Shown piece by piece: positions 10,351 to 20,639 of a DNA stretch of 64,000 nt; the first letter of the stretch is position 1, and every line of letters starts with the position of its first letter. This DNA comes from Asterella californica (lineage: Eukaryota; Streptophyta; Marchantiopsida; Marchantiales; Aytoniaceae): positions 10,143,001 through 10,207,000 of the forward strand of contig JAYKYS010000010.1 in NCBI GenBank assembly GCA_036924285.1, given 5' to 3'. The position numbers and the translations under genes are program-made. A model generated the notes under the pieces. The model saw only the letters and a program-made list of their open reading frames with translations, was not told the origin of the DNA and did not search any database.

Positions 10351-10870
10351 TATGCCTATGGAAAGAGCAAGAGATAAACCATAACTCTTGAGTCGACTGT
10401 CGCACTTCAAATGATACAAGTTTGAGTAGCTGTAGTTATTAATACATTAATTTAATGTGAATTCAATTTAATATGTAACTCTTTTTGTTAAAAATATTAA
10501 ATAATAAATTAAACGTTTAGATATTTGCCCCTCCATCGAAAGATGAGAATATGCATGCTCGATTAAATTTTTGGGAACTTTTGCTCCTTTAATAATATCA
10601 TAAAAAAATATATATATTAAGTAAATAAAAATAATAAAAATATTTTATAAATATTAATTATTAGTTCATGCCTGAAAACACTGAGAGATCAAAATATAAA
10701 CCATAAGGCATGAGTCCATTATCGCGCTGCTAAAAGTACAAGTGAGAAAACCTAAAATTATTTGTATATTAATTCACAATGAATTTAATTTAATATCTAA
10801 CTCTTTCTACCCTGCATATTTCCCTCCTCCGTCGAAAGATGGAGAATATATACTGTTCGAACCCTTATCT
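10351..10870. repeat. Two diverged copies of an about 315-bp unit
   Basis: Both units contain ATGCCT...GAGATAAACCATAA or a variant, then TGAGTC..GTCGC, then AATTTAATAT(C/G)TAACTCTTT, then a small hairpin CCTCC(A/G)TCGAAAGATGGAG with AATATGCATGCTCGAT after the first copy. Starts are near 10351 and 10666. The hairpin-plus-ATGCATGCTCGAT phrase also appears at about 20063, just before the copia element. Confidence 0.5.
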
Positions 10871-13252
10871 AAGGTCGCACTCATCCCTTTGATATGGTTA
10901 CACACTTCAATGTTTCGAAGACTCTAGGTGTTGGAGTTGACTTGGACCCATTACAAAATGGACCAGGAGGCCCGTCAAACACGAATTTTGTTAAAGTAGG
11001 TCCCTGATATCCAACAACCAAAAGGCATGAAAAGGGATAATATCTAAATATCTCTCCAGTGGATACAAAGTGAGACGACAAGGAGATGTGATGAAGAAAA
11101 GGAAAGGGACAAGCCATCAAACAACTACTGTAGTTAACATTCATGGTTAAAACAACTAGTTAACAGAACTATCTTCTTCGAATAATGACGTCCTTGTCTC
11201 TGGGAACTCTTCAATATTCATGCCTCTTCGGCTAGACGTAGTATTTTGAAAATTTACTCTTCCTCTCTTGGGCATAGTATGAATATGATTCACTCTCCTT
11301 TCGCATGTGATCTTCCTTGCTTATCATCTAACTCTAGTTAGATAGACTGCAGTTAGCATCAAGTTATAAACACTTATGTACTAGTTATTTACGACACTGA
11401 CGAATGAAAGATCACATTCGTGTCTCATTGCAACTATCCATTTAGCCACCCTGGAATGAGGTCAGAGTAAGATAAATTGTTTGTTCCGAAGAGAAAACAA
11501 TAGTTTTATTATCTGTTTCTCGTAGCTTTGATATAAGTTTTCTTCTATTTAAAAGAATAAAATTAACTCAATTTAACTTTTTCTTTCCGAACCGCTCACA
11601 TTGTAAAACTGAAATTATTCTCGTTCTTCTCGAATGGTCTTCCATTATTCTCGTTCGTCTCGGATGGTCTTCCTCTGGTTCCTCTTCCTTGTTTATTAGA
11701 CATCCTTGACCAGTATTCTTGAATTATTTCATGTGACTATAGTTTTTTGTTCTTCTGACATAGACTTACAACCAATAGTGCAGATGAATTTTCACCGCCT
11801 ATTTTTCCTTTCTTATTGCAAAACCTCAGGTTGCATGCATATTTACTATCACTTTCATTATAATATATTTATTAATGATCTTTGCAAAGTTACATTAGTC
11901 TTTTGTTGGTCATAAACCCAGCCAAAAATAACTGTTGCTTTTTTCCTCTTTCTGCAAACATGCAAATCACCCAAAGAGATCAGCAAAAATCCGACCATCT
12001 TAGCTACTGAATGAAAATAAAATCAGAAGACTTAATTTTATGAACGTTGTTTTGTCTTCTGAGTTTATTCTTGTGTAATTTACAGACGAATTGCCCTCTT
12101 TCACTACTTTCCACCTCCTTTAATGAGCTTTTTGAAAGTTAGGAAGTTCTAAAACTCAACACGGAGTGAAAGAATCGAACTAAATACTTCTCCATCGAAA
12201 TAATTCAATAAAATGATTTTTTAGTATATATTTATTTCAGTTTTAGAGTTAGAAACCTTTGGGATTTATTACTATTTAATCCATGAAGAGTAATATTTCC
12301 CTCTACTTTTATAGGAAGGGTTAGCTTTTCAGTTTAACTTCAGGACTCTACTCTCGGGAGAATGTACAAATGTGAAAGTAAATCTGCAAGACTGCAGTGG
12401 TTATTTATATTCTTCATAGATATCATAACTCTCTCTCCCTCTCACTTTCTGTTTCACATAAATAAAATTAAATAGAGTTGAAGATCAACTATAAATGGAG
12501 GGCGTTAGAACAAGGAGAAACGGTGAAAAGTAAAAAGTAACCACTTATGGGAAGTTCCCGTTTACTGCACTCGGAACTACCTAGTTACATACTGCATACA
12601 TGTTTATGTTCACCGTTGAGCATGCACATATTTAGCATTAGCTTGCATACTCACCCTTGCGGCTGAAAGTGCCATTTTGCAGCTTATTATTTTCCGGTTT
12701 AACGTCATATTTACAGCGGATGGCCAATAACTTATCGCGCTTTATTGGAAATTGGTACCCGCTGGCTATGTAAACCAAGGCAAAGCAGAGCGTTCAGGCG
12801 TGGATGGTTCTGGGCGATTGAAATGCCAACATGGAGTACGTACGGCTCCAAAATCGGACGTTCGGACAAATAAAAATTAGTGCTACACAAGGATCTTATG
12901 TATTGTAAAAAAACCTTTTATTTTCCACAGACAGAAAATAAACTATGCTCGGAAGCATATACTCCGCACTCTTGTAAACGCAGTGCCTGGTAACTGTACA
13001 TATTGTGGAGCTTCGACGCTCTACAACAGTGAAAGTGAAAGTGACCCTCTACATGGGCTCTGTAGATGCTGAAAATAACATGGACTACTTGCTATTAGTA
13101 CGTATACTGTACATAGTGAAAATTACAAGTGCTGGCTGCTTCTACTCGCGTTAACAGCTGCTTCCTGCTCCGGTTCCGTCACTATTCAACTTCGATAGGT
13201 CGATTGTGGTTGCCGATAGACTGACCAGCGCTCAACATCACATCGGCGAGAG

Positions 13253-14760
13253 CTATGAAGTCTGGGAGAGTCCGCTGCTCTTCTCTGTCTTGTGCGGTTG
13301 GCTGCTCCTTGTCCGTTTACTCCTCGTTGTTGTTGCGCAGCTCATCCTTGTCTCGTTATTGTGCCTCCGCTCGTTCCTACGTTTCAAATATCTGCAACTG
13401 CAATGTGGACAACTTCGATTGTCAATATGAAAAAAGATGTTATTCACGTCCTCCGGTGTGACTTGCTCCGGTCGGATGAGAGAGTTCCACAAGGAGTCAG
13501 ATCGCTTCTTCTGTATACTGAAGAAGTATACAGAAGCATACTTCTACTGCATAATCCACCTAGGTGAAGCTGAGTACTTCTATGAAATCAACATCTGACG
13601 GAGACAGTGAGACAGACTGTTGGAGAGAGGGTGCCAGCTCTTGTACCTGTTAAACTGGAGTGCCCTGGGTAAAAGATTCATGTAAGTCAACTCAACACGA
13701 TTCTTTGTATCTGCAGCTCCTAGCAACATAAACAACTCCTTACCGTCTGTCAGCATACTCTCATTGATATTCTTCATCACGACATGACGATGTTGGAGTT
13801 TCTCATCCTTTAAATAGTACCTGATCATACCCACAAATGTGTACAACTCTTTGTTGGAGAGTTGCTTCATGCAGATCTCGGCACCAAGCGGACGCTGGTT
13901 GGTCCCATCCAAGTACCTGCAGTAGTTTCTTTTTCACCTCCAGACAAGATTTCCCGTGGATGGATATAACGCCCTGGAAATGCAAGTGCAGCAGACTATC
14001 CAGTTCAACAAAGAACATCTGCGAGAGGCACTGCTTGTGCAACAAAGTAGAAAGCAGTGGGAATAGAGAAAGCTCAAGGTCACTCTCCGTCCGACATACT
14101 ATCACAGACAACTCCAGTGTCGGTGTCTTTGCTCTGACTTATCTCCGCAGAGACAGGTCAGAGCCGGTCCAAGCTGGTGTGATGACGGAAGATATATCGG
14201 TACTTGGACAGCTCAAGTTGGCTACAAATGCAAGGTAGATGAATAAGTCTGTAAAGACAGTGCACAGTTGAACGGTTACTGTCACCTTCTCGGACAAAGA
14301 AAGCTGGATAACTAAACATCTGAAACTGCATGTCCTGCAAGTATAGCGAAAGTCCATCTTGGGAATAAGAGAAGAACCGTTATGGCCCAGCTAAACTTGC
14401 AATAGACAGGACGTGCAAAGGGCAGGGATAACACGTTTTCCGTATCTTCACATAGTCGAACTTGAGCAAGAAGTTCACGCTAGTCCGTGGAATATTGCAG
14501 GTCCAGGTAGATGTAGCAACGAGTTAGCTGTAGTGTGCTATCATCAAAACTAATCATCGGCAACTTGCTAGAGTAGAAAGAGAACCTCGGAGTAGTGTCC
14601 AGAATAAGCAAAGTTTTCAGCAAGCAGTTCCGTTCGAAGGTGGTTAAGGTGCTGGACTTGCTTGTTGAATCTAAAGACTCTTTTGGCTGCACGGGAAGGA
14701 AAAATGGCCTTGCTCGCTTTCTCTACAGCCTCTAAGGAGTCTATGGCAAGCAGGAGGAGG
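13253..14760 (-). pseudogene. Rep/HUH-endonuclease relic, copy B
   Basis: Minus-strand segments 13803-14111, 13580-13912 and 13253-13492 hold, in order: TLELSVIVCRTESDLEL (possible motif I region), LLHLHFQG with the HLHFQG motif II at 13971-13988, CLEVKKKLLQVLGW, then after a frameshift near 13910 the motif III YYLKD at 13805-13819, LLGAADTKNRVEL, NRYKSWHP, YSASPRWIMQ, and RPEQVTPEDVNNIFF. Each block aligns with copy A. Stops lie at 14139-14141, 13580-13582 and 13544-13546, the last beside a local palindrome. Upstream segments (14158-14340 with FSYPAFFVREGD; 14480-14692; and a frame ending near 14565 with RAAKRVFRFNK) look like a decayed N-terminal region. Histidines spaced HLH with a downstream YxxKD are the hallmarks of the HUH/Rep superfamily, which nicks and rejoins single-stranded DNA. 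No helicase motif is visible. Confidence 0.6.
13508..13536. repeat. 12-bp-stem perfect palindrome in Rep relic B
   Basis: CTTCTGTATACT at 13508-13519 is exactly complementary to AGTATACAGAAG at 13525-13536, with a 5-base loop. A further partial copy, AAGCATACTTCT, follows. It sits inside the C-terminal coding relic at the point where copy A has no matching residues, so it appears to be an insertion or local foldback. Confidence 0.75.
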
Positions 14761-14764
14761 TCTC

Positions 14765-15840
14765 ATCATCTGAGGACATGGTCCGCCGAAGTCATCTCAT
14801 CATAGAGTTGAAGCTGCATCGAACAACACATACAGCAAGCAGCAAGAAAACCTAGAGGGTACTTCACTTGCTGCAAGAAGCGGACTACCTAAATCCAGTA
14901 GTAGAGACCTCAAAGTATGAAACCGGACTTGCTTCTCGTCACAGTCCGTAGCAGTGTCAGCAAAGCGACGTCCATTATCACCGTCGAAGTTTACACCTCT
15001 ACAGAGTCCCGAACAACGACATGCACAAACTCCGAAACAAGAGCCCTTCCGGAAAATAGCCAGATGGGAAAAAACCACAAGTACGAAAGAAAACCAGAGA
15101 AGAGAAGAGAAAAGCAATTGATTCACAGATACCTAGCGACGACAAGAATAAACTAACACGCAAATCGTCAGTCTCCCGAGCGATAAACATCGCAGCCCAG
15201 CCAAACAAGAAAAGCAAGTCACATTAGCGGGACTCTCTCAAGCGATCAAGATCCTAGTGAAAGAAGAAACTGACAGCAGAACCGTCAGTTTGTCACCGAT
15301 ACAAACTGACGAAGCAAGCGTCCAATCACCTCTCTCTCGCTGCTTTTTTCCGACACCGAAAGCTATCACAAGAGAAGTGACCAAAACCTCGAAACCAAAG
15401 AAAAAAATCGTCAGTTTACCACACAGCGAGAGCCGCAAAACGAAAACCGTCAAACGGATAGCACACAATCTCGAGATCAGCATCCCCGCACAGCCTCTAC
15501 TGCGCACCGAAAGAAACCACAAGTCCCAAAATGAAATAAACCGAACGGATTCTTGACAGCAGCGTCCTCGCACCGCCTCCGCTGCGAACCACCTCTGCTG
15601 CGCGATAGACTGACACGAAGCACCTCCGCACATAACCTACAGCGAGGTCCCGCCACTCTCCACTACACATCGACGAGCAACCCCCACAGAGTGGAAATAT
15701 GATAACCACACGATAAACACAAAACTCCTGACACCTAACCCTAACCCACAAATTCAAACCACATAATACGCCCCTCTTTCTCGTCGCGGCCACACCCCCT
15801 GCCCGCACCTTACCGGCAAGAAGTATTTACACTCACGCAC
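14765..15840. other. Purine-rich flank of Rep relic B, coding doubtful
   Basis: As after copy A, the plus strand is A/G/C-rich and T-poor and gives basic peptides (KKKIVSLPHSESRKTKTVKR at 15400-15460; NKLTRKSSVSRAINIAAQ at 15144-15195), while minus-strand frames (14800-15126, 15238-15633, 15497-15808) are rich in Phe, Leu and Cys. Plus-strand frames are repeatedly stopped. No domain recognised. A short CCTAACCCTAACCC run occurs at 15735-15748. Confidence 0.35.
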
Positions 15841-15849
15841 ATCCAGCTT

Positions 15850-15960
15850 GTCTGTTTTCTCTCATCGCCAAAAAGTACACTTTCGACGCATATTTACCTC
15901 TTCTAAAGTTCGGAAGACAGGAATATGCAGAGGCAGTTAGGTAATAAATTAATTTGTTGA
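15850..15960 (+). repeat. Dispersed repeat family: right end fused to left end
   Basis: TTGTCTGTTTTCTCTCATCGC...AAGTACACTTTCGACGCATATTTA matches the right module of the 5034 and 18621 copies. It runs straight into CCTCTTCTAAAGTTCGGAAGAC...GAATATGCAG, the left module. This head-to-tail junction shares one GCATATT, as in a tandem array or a circular intermediate. Confidence 0.5.
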
Positions 15961-18620
15961 TTATTTGAGCTGAACAAGTTACCTCACTTATATCTTCTAA
16001 GGTGTCTTTTGGACCCTATGTACTTATGGGTTAAGTCTAGGACCTTCTGCACCTGTTAGTCCTAATAATGTATAATAATCAGAGAACAGTTCGATTGTTA
16101 TACATACTTAGGATACAATTACTATTTAATACATATATTTTTCTTACATTACAATCTGGAGCAAAAGTTCTCCAGAAGTTCATCGAGCATGCATATTATT
16201 CAATATCTTTTTGCATCTATTCGGTGGTTTCTGTAGGAATAACGAATCCGACCATAAATCCTTTAAATTTACTCCATAGTTATTTTGAGTCAAAAGTATG
16301 CAAAAAGGAAAAAACAAAATATCAGGATTCTATACTTTACTTTTAACTTTCTTCTTGAGTACATACTCTCGCAGTTGAGCCTCAAGGGATCTCTTAATCG
16401 AGCATGGATAAAAAATATGATATTTTGCACCTCATTCAAACATAGAGCAAACTTTACACAACCAATTTACATACACATTTTGAGGATATCCAACTTGTTG
16501 ATTTTAATAATATCCACAATTATATGTACACGATATTTGTAACCATCAATATGCAAGAGGTACAAGTATCACTGTTGTTGAAAACGCTTGGAAAAATATC
16601 TACCGGCAAGTTGATGATGAGTTCATCAACCGAAGTACGTCTTCTAGACTAGACCATCATCACCCTCTTTTACCGTAGTTGAAAAAGGTGATCGTTTGAC
16701 CTATGATTAGTTCGGAGACGATTTTCAACCAGGAAGCTTTGATCCCTACTGGTGACTCATGCATTGGGTTCTTCCTACTTGCATATTCACTCTCTTTCAA
16801 GTTCGAAAGAGAATAAATATACATACTTTTTAATTTATGTCCATATTTTTTTGGAAGGATTAGATAGTAAATTAAATTTATTATAAATTTTATTTATATT
16901 TATATAAAATAAAATTTGTTTAGTAGAATGGGCTACGTTTGAACTCACTGGAATTCTAAGTTAGTCTTTTTCTCCGAGTTCATGCGTTACCTTTAGCTCA
17001 CAAGTAAAAGGGGTTACGTTTGAACTCAGTGCGTTATATGTTCCTCTTCCCAGAGTTCACATGTGACGATCTCATAACTATTTAAATATAGTAATTTTGT
17101 TTTAGACGGAGCATTTGAGAGATCAGTTTAAAGCCGATTTATTTAACTGTGCTCTGTGCAGGAAGCAAACATAGCACATGTTTCTTTATTGCACCGAAGA
17201 TTTTTACTTTAAATTTTTCTGTCAAAAGTATCATGTACAGCGAATCATTTCAAAGAATTTCAAATATTTTTTTCTTTTTTTTTTTCTATCTCTTTCATCG
17301 CAAACTCATTTGGTTGCATATTCACCTCTTCCATGGATGATTACGGAGGAAACAAACATGTAAAAGTTTAATTCAATTTGTGTTCGTTAGTAGCATCTTC
17401 CACTCGTAGTTCAAGAATCATGTCTTTCCGTAATTTCTTTATGGATTACGTGGGATCATTCTGTAACTCTAGGTGAGATTATTATCTAATAAATAAATTA
17501 AATTGGATTTTTAATAGTTTTATATATAATTTCTTATTATAACATTACATATTTTCTGATAGCATCAAACAAGCAGAAATTCCCCAAAGTTGATCTTTCA
17601 TGCATACAACTTCGCTTCCTATTCTTTGGCGAGAGTTTCTTTTCAATCAGACAATTAAATTTTGTGCTCGGATCGGAGTTGGCTTATGGATAGCGTTTGT
17701 ATATATTCACATCGGCTATGGTTAAATCCGCATGCGGATACATAGGAATGCGCACTAGCAAACAATATGTATGATGTGGCATTTGAACCAGCAGCTAATC
17801 TGTGCAGCGAACACAAACAATATTAGATTTTCACTATTTTTTAAACTTAAATTTTGTCCTCCTCAAATATTTATAAGCGCTGAAATTAGAACCAAAATGT
17901 AATCTTTAAAACTGAAATGGTTTGAATCAAACAATAAATAAATAAAACTCTATAGAAAAAATCTCTCTTCAATCGCATATCCTTTATTAGAGTCAGCCTT
18001 TGAGTTGTTTTTTAGAAGAATTTATTTCTTCTCAACGGATTCAAAAGCAAGATTGCGGGTTTAAAAGCAAGAGAAACAGTATTTTATCCCGGGTGCTTTT
18101 GGTTAGAAAGACGATAGTGTTATTTTCCAAAAAACTGCAATAGTTATTTTTCAGTATATATTATATAATGATTTTAAAGTGAAACACGTAGTGTAAATCT
18201 CTTGGAGAGCTTTGATTTATGTCTTTACTTAGCATATTGTATTCTCGCAAGATACCCTTTTGTGAATATTATTAAGGGTGCTTTCCTTGTTCATAGACAG
18301 CCCACCCGCGAAATGAGTTACTCCTGGTTACCATGCATATTTCTAGAGGCAAGGGGAATTAAGATCTTTGTGAAGGTCAGAAGATTAGTTTCTCTGTTTG
18401 TCCTGTTGACCCTTATTACGTATATATATGTAACACAATATCAAGGCGTAAGGTACACTTGTCTATAAACATTATATTGGTCCCTGGAATTAATATATTT
18501 CTCTTTTTGGCGTAAGATTTAATATTAATCAAATTGATTTCTCTTTTGACATTGGAATATACCCATACCGATTAACAGATGGTAGTATGAGTGTATCTTC
18601 TTGATTGTTATGATAAAAGG
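15961..18620. other. AT-rich spacer with repeat fragments
   Basis: No supported gene. Left-module fragments of the dispersed repeat occur at about 16781-16870 (GCATATTCACTCTCTTTCAAG, hairpin, then TTTTTTTGGAAGGATTAG) and 17319-17337 (GCATATTCACCTCTTCCA). A diverged duplication with TTACGTTTGAACTCA starts near 16931 and 17014. A T-rich run lies at 17270-17290. Confidence 0.45.
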
Positions 18621-19018
18621 CGTGAATATTTCACCTCTTCCAAGGGGACATATGCATGGCATTCTAATCTATTTCATAATTTTTTCTCTTGGAAGGGTTT
18701 GGTTATAAATTAAAAAGCAGTAAATTAAAAATATTTCCAGTAGTTGGAAAACACAGTTTTATACGCGGAGAAAGTTGACTGGATATTCTTTATCTATGGA
18801 TTTTATCATTGTAACGGCCATGTGTTATGAAATCAATACTTTTAAACTTAGAATGTTATATTAGATAACATTTATCATTAACGGAATTTTCCCGCAGTGC
18901 TTGTCTTGTGCAACCAAACCGGGTTACCACAAAAATTTGATAATAGTTTTCTGAGTTCAGCAAACGATTGTCTTTCTTTTTCTCTTTGGTAAGAAATGCA
19001 CTCTGCATGCATATTCAT
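18621..19018 (+). repeat. Dispersed repeat family copy 2 (about 400 bp)
   Basis: Left module: TGAATATTTCACCTCTTCCAAG, CATATGCATGG, TTTTTTCTCTTGGAAGGG, TATAAATTAAAAAG. Middle: AGTTTTATAC and AACGGCCATG, both also seen near 62893 and 62950. Right module: TTGTCTTTCTTTTTCTCTTTGG...AAATGCACTCTGCATGCATATTCATT. Same order as the copy at 5034-5580. Confidence 0.55.
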
Positions 19019-19139
19019 TCAGATATAACACTTGACGTCTCACGTACGGTAATTATTTAACGTATACTTAGTGTAATCATATCAAAAGTATATAATTTAA
19101 TATATAAGATTCATTCAACAAATATAAAGATCTGCGGGG

Positions 19140-19425
19140 ACAAATAGTCTATCAGCAATCAGGAACTGATATCAAGAAAATTCTCTTAATATGAGTAGAA
19201 ATCAGAAAATAGATATCAAATTCAATAACTATATTTGATATAGTTATCAAAGTCCTTAATTATAACTTGGATAATCACAAAAATTTGATAACTACAATTT
19301 GAATAGTTAAAGAGATCGATAACTATTATTTAGATAATTATAGAAATCAATAGCTATAATTTGGATAGTTATAGAACTCGATGTATATTTCCTGATATTA
19401 GTTGCTGAATACTGATAGCGTTTCA
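19140..19425 (+). repeat. Hairpin-unit tandem repeat, locus 1
   Basis: After TATCAGCAATCAGGAACTGATATCAAG come several imperfect units of about 30-35 bases close to GATAACTATAATTTGGATAG followed by TTATAGAAATC. Each unit is itself a hairpin (ATAACTAT against ATAGTTAT). A sibling locus at 28420-28650 has the same lead-in and the same units. Confidence 0.6.
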
Positions 19426-20110
19426 TTCCGAATATCTTCACTAGGTCTCTCGCAAGGAGGACTCAGTTCTGGACCAACCAATACCGTATTCATAATTTAA
19501 TGATAGGGTTTTACTTTGCACTTGCTTGACTTATCTAACGATAACGGGAGTTAGGATGTATATTCTATTGGCAAGGGAACGCTATAACACAAAATAATCT
19601 AAAGCAGAAATTGCCATACAACACATCAGATTATACCTCTCCTGCTCGTTTGATTATTGTACACACTCTCTATATTTCACTATCAGTATACAACTAGACC
19701 ACCCGCCCTTGGCGTGGTGTTGGTCGTCCCCCGTCATCGTATCAATGCATCTTAATTGTACGAGACTATTAAGTGAATAATAAACTGAATTAACTTGAAT
19801 TTGTATAGGATGTAAATTAATACTACAACTCTATATATGACATTTACTTCTCGTCACCATGTAACTGTGATTATTTCATTATATCCACATCTCCTTATGA
19901 TTGCATGTTTCTACATAACAAGGTTCTACTATATACAACTAACGTATGTACAACTGAAGATATAATAACCAAATCCACATCACACAGAATCCAGAAAATC
20001 CACAGAATCAAACACAATATTATTGTTTTTTTTATGTCCAAGATAAACCACGACTAAATAACAATATGCATGCTCGATGAACCTCTAGGAACTTTTGCTT
20101 TCTTAACGAC
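19426..20110. other. Spacer before copia element
   Basis: AT-rich sequence with no supported gene. The last 50 bases (ATATGCATGCTCGATGAACC...GGAACTTTTGCTTTCTTAA) match the repeat near 10545-10595, so the 5' edge of the copia element abuts another repeat. Confidence 0.45.
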
Positions 20111-20358
20111 ATGTACATACACAGTTAGTATACTTAACGCACAACTAAGTTACGGGGACCCAACTCCTAATGCTGTTTTACTCTCCCTATAGATTGAGAA
20201 GGGGCGCTGTCTCCATGTTAGTTCTTTTACTGATGTTCTCTTACTTCTTTCGTTCCTCTTATGAAGGCTACGAGAGCCTCCTTCCTTATTGGAAGATTTT
20301 CTTCCCTTGTTGGAGTGATGCTATGAGTGTTGGGTTCTTGCTTTCATACATCGTAACA
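20111..20358 (+). repeat. Copia 5' LTR, truncated
   Basis: Matches the 3' LTR from ATACACAGTTAGTATACTTA to CATCGTAACA, directly before the primer-binding site. The outer TGTTGATAAACG segment present at 24656 is missing here. Confidence 0.88.
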
Positions 20359-20370
20359 TGGTATCAGAGC
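20359..20370 (+). promoter_or_regulatory. Copia primer-binding site
   Basis: TGGTATCAGAGC is complementary to the 3' end of plant initiator Met tRNA, the standard primer of plant copia elements, and lies immediately after the LTR. Confidence 0.92.
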
Positions 20371-20639
20371 TTGAGTGAAGGAATTAGAGATTGGAGACAT
20401 ACCGAGGATTGAGATTAAAAGTGGAGGTGCTACAGTTTCTACACATGGAGATTTCTCTGGAGGCGAAAACCTAATAGGCATCCTTGCTGTTTGGAGCTAC
20501 ATATGAAAGTATCGCATGTCCGTCTTCTTGAGAGACCAAGGTCTGTTCGTCTTAGTCATAGAGATAGAAGCGAAACCCCATTGGAGCTGATACATATCCT
20601 GATGTAGATGCATAGAACAAGTGAACTTGTCAAGTTATG

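Larger units (their letters stand above)
9650..13200. other. Spacer, mostly AT-rich, no supported gene
   Basis: Holds the SINE-like block at 10020-10115 and the tandem-like block at 10351-10870 listed separately. From 10880 to 12600 I see only short frames and AT-rich sequence. The stretch 12640-13200 is higher in GC and lies on the 3' side of Rep relic B; it could be element DNA, but no end was recognised. Confidence 0.4.

Noticed and set aside
15735..15748. Telomere-like CCTAACCCTAACCC
   Set aside because: Only two units, of the CCCTAA rather than the plant CCCTAAA form, within an element flank; too short to be telomeric.
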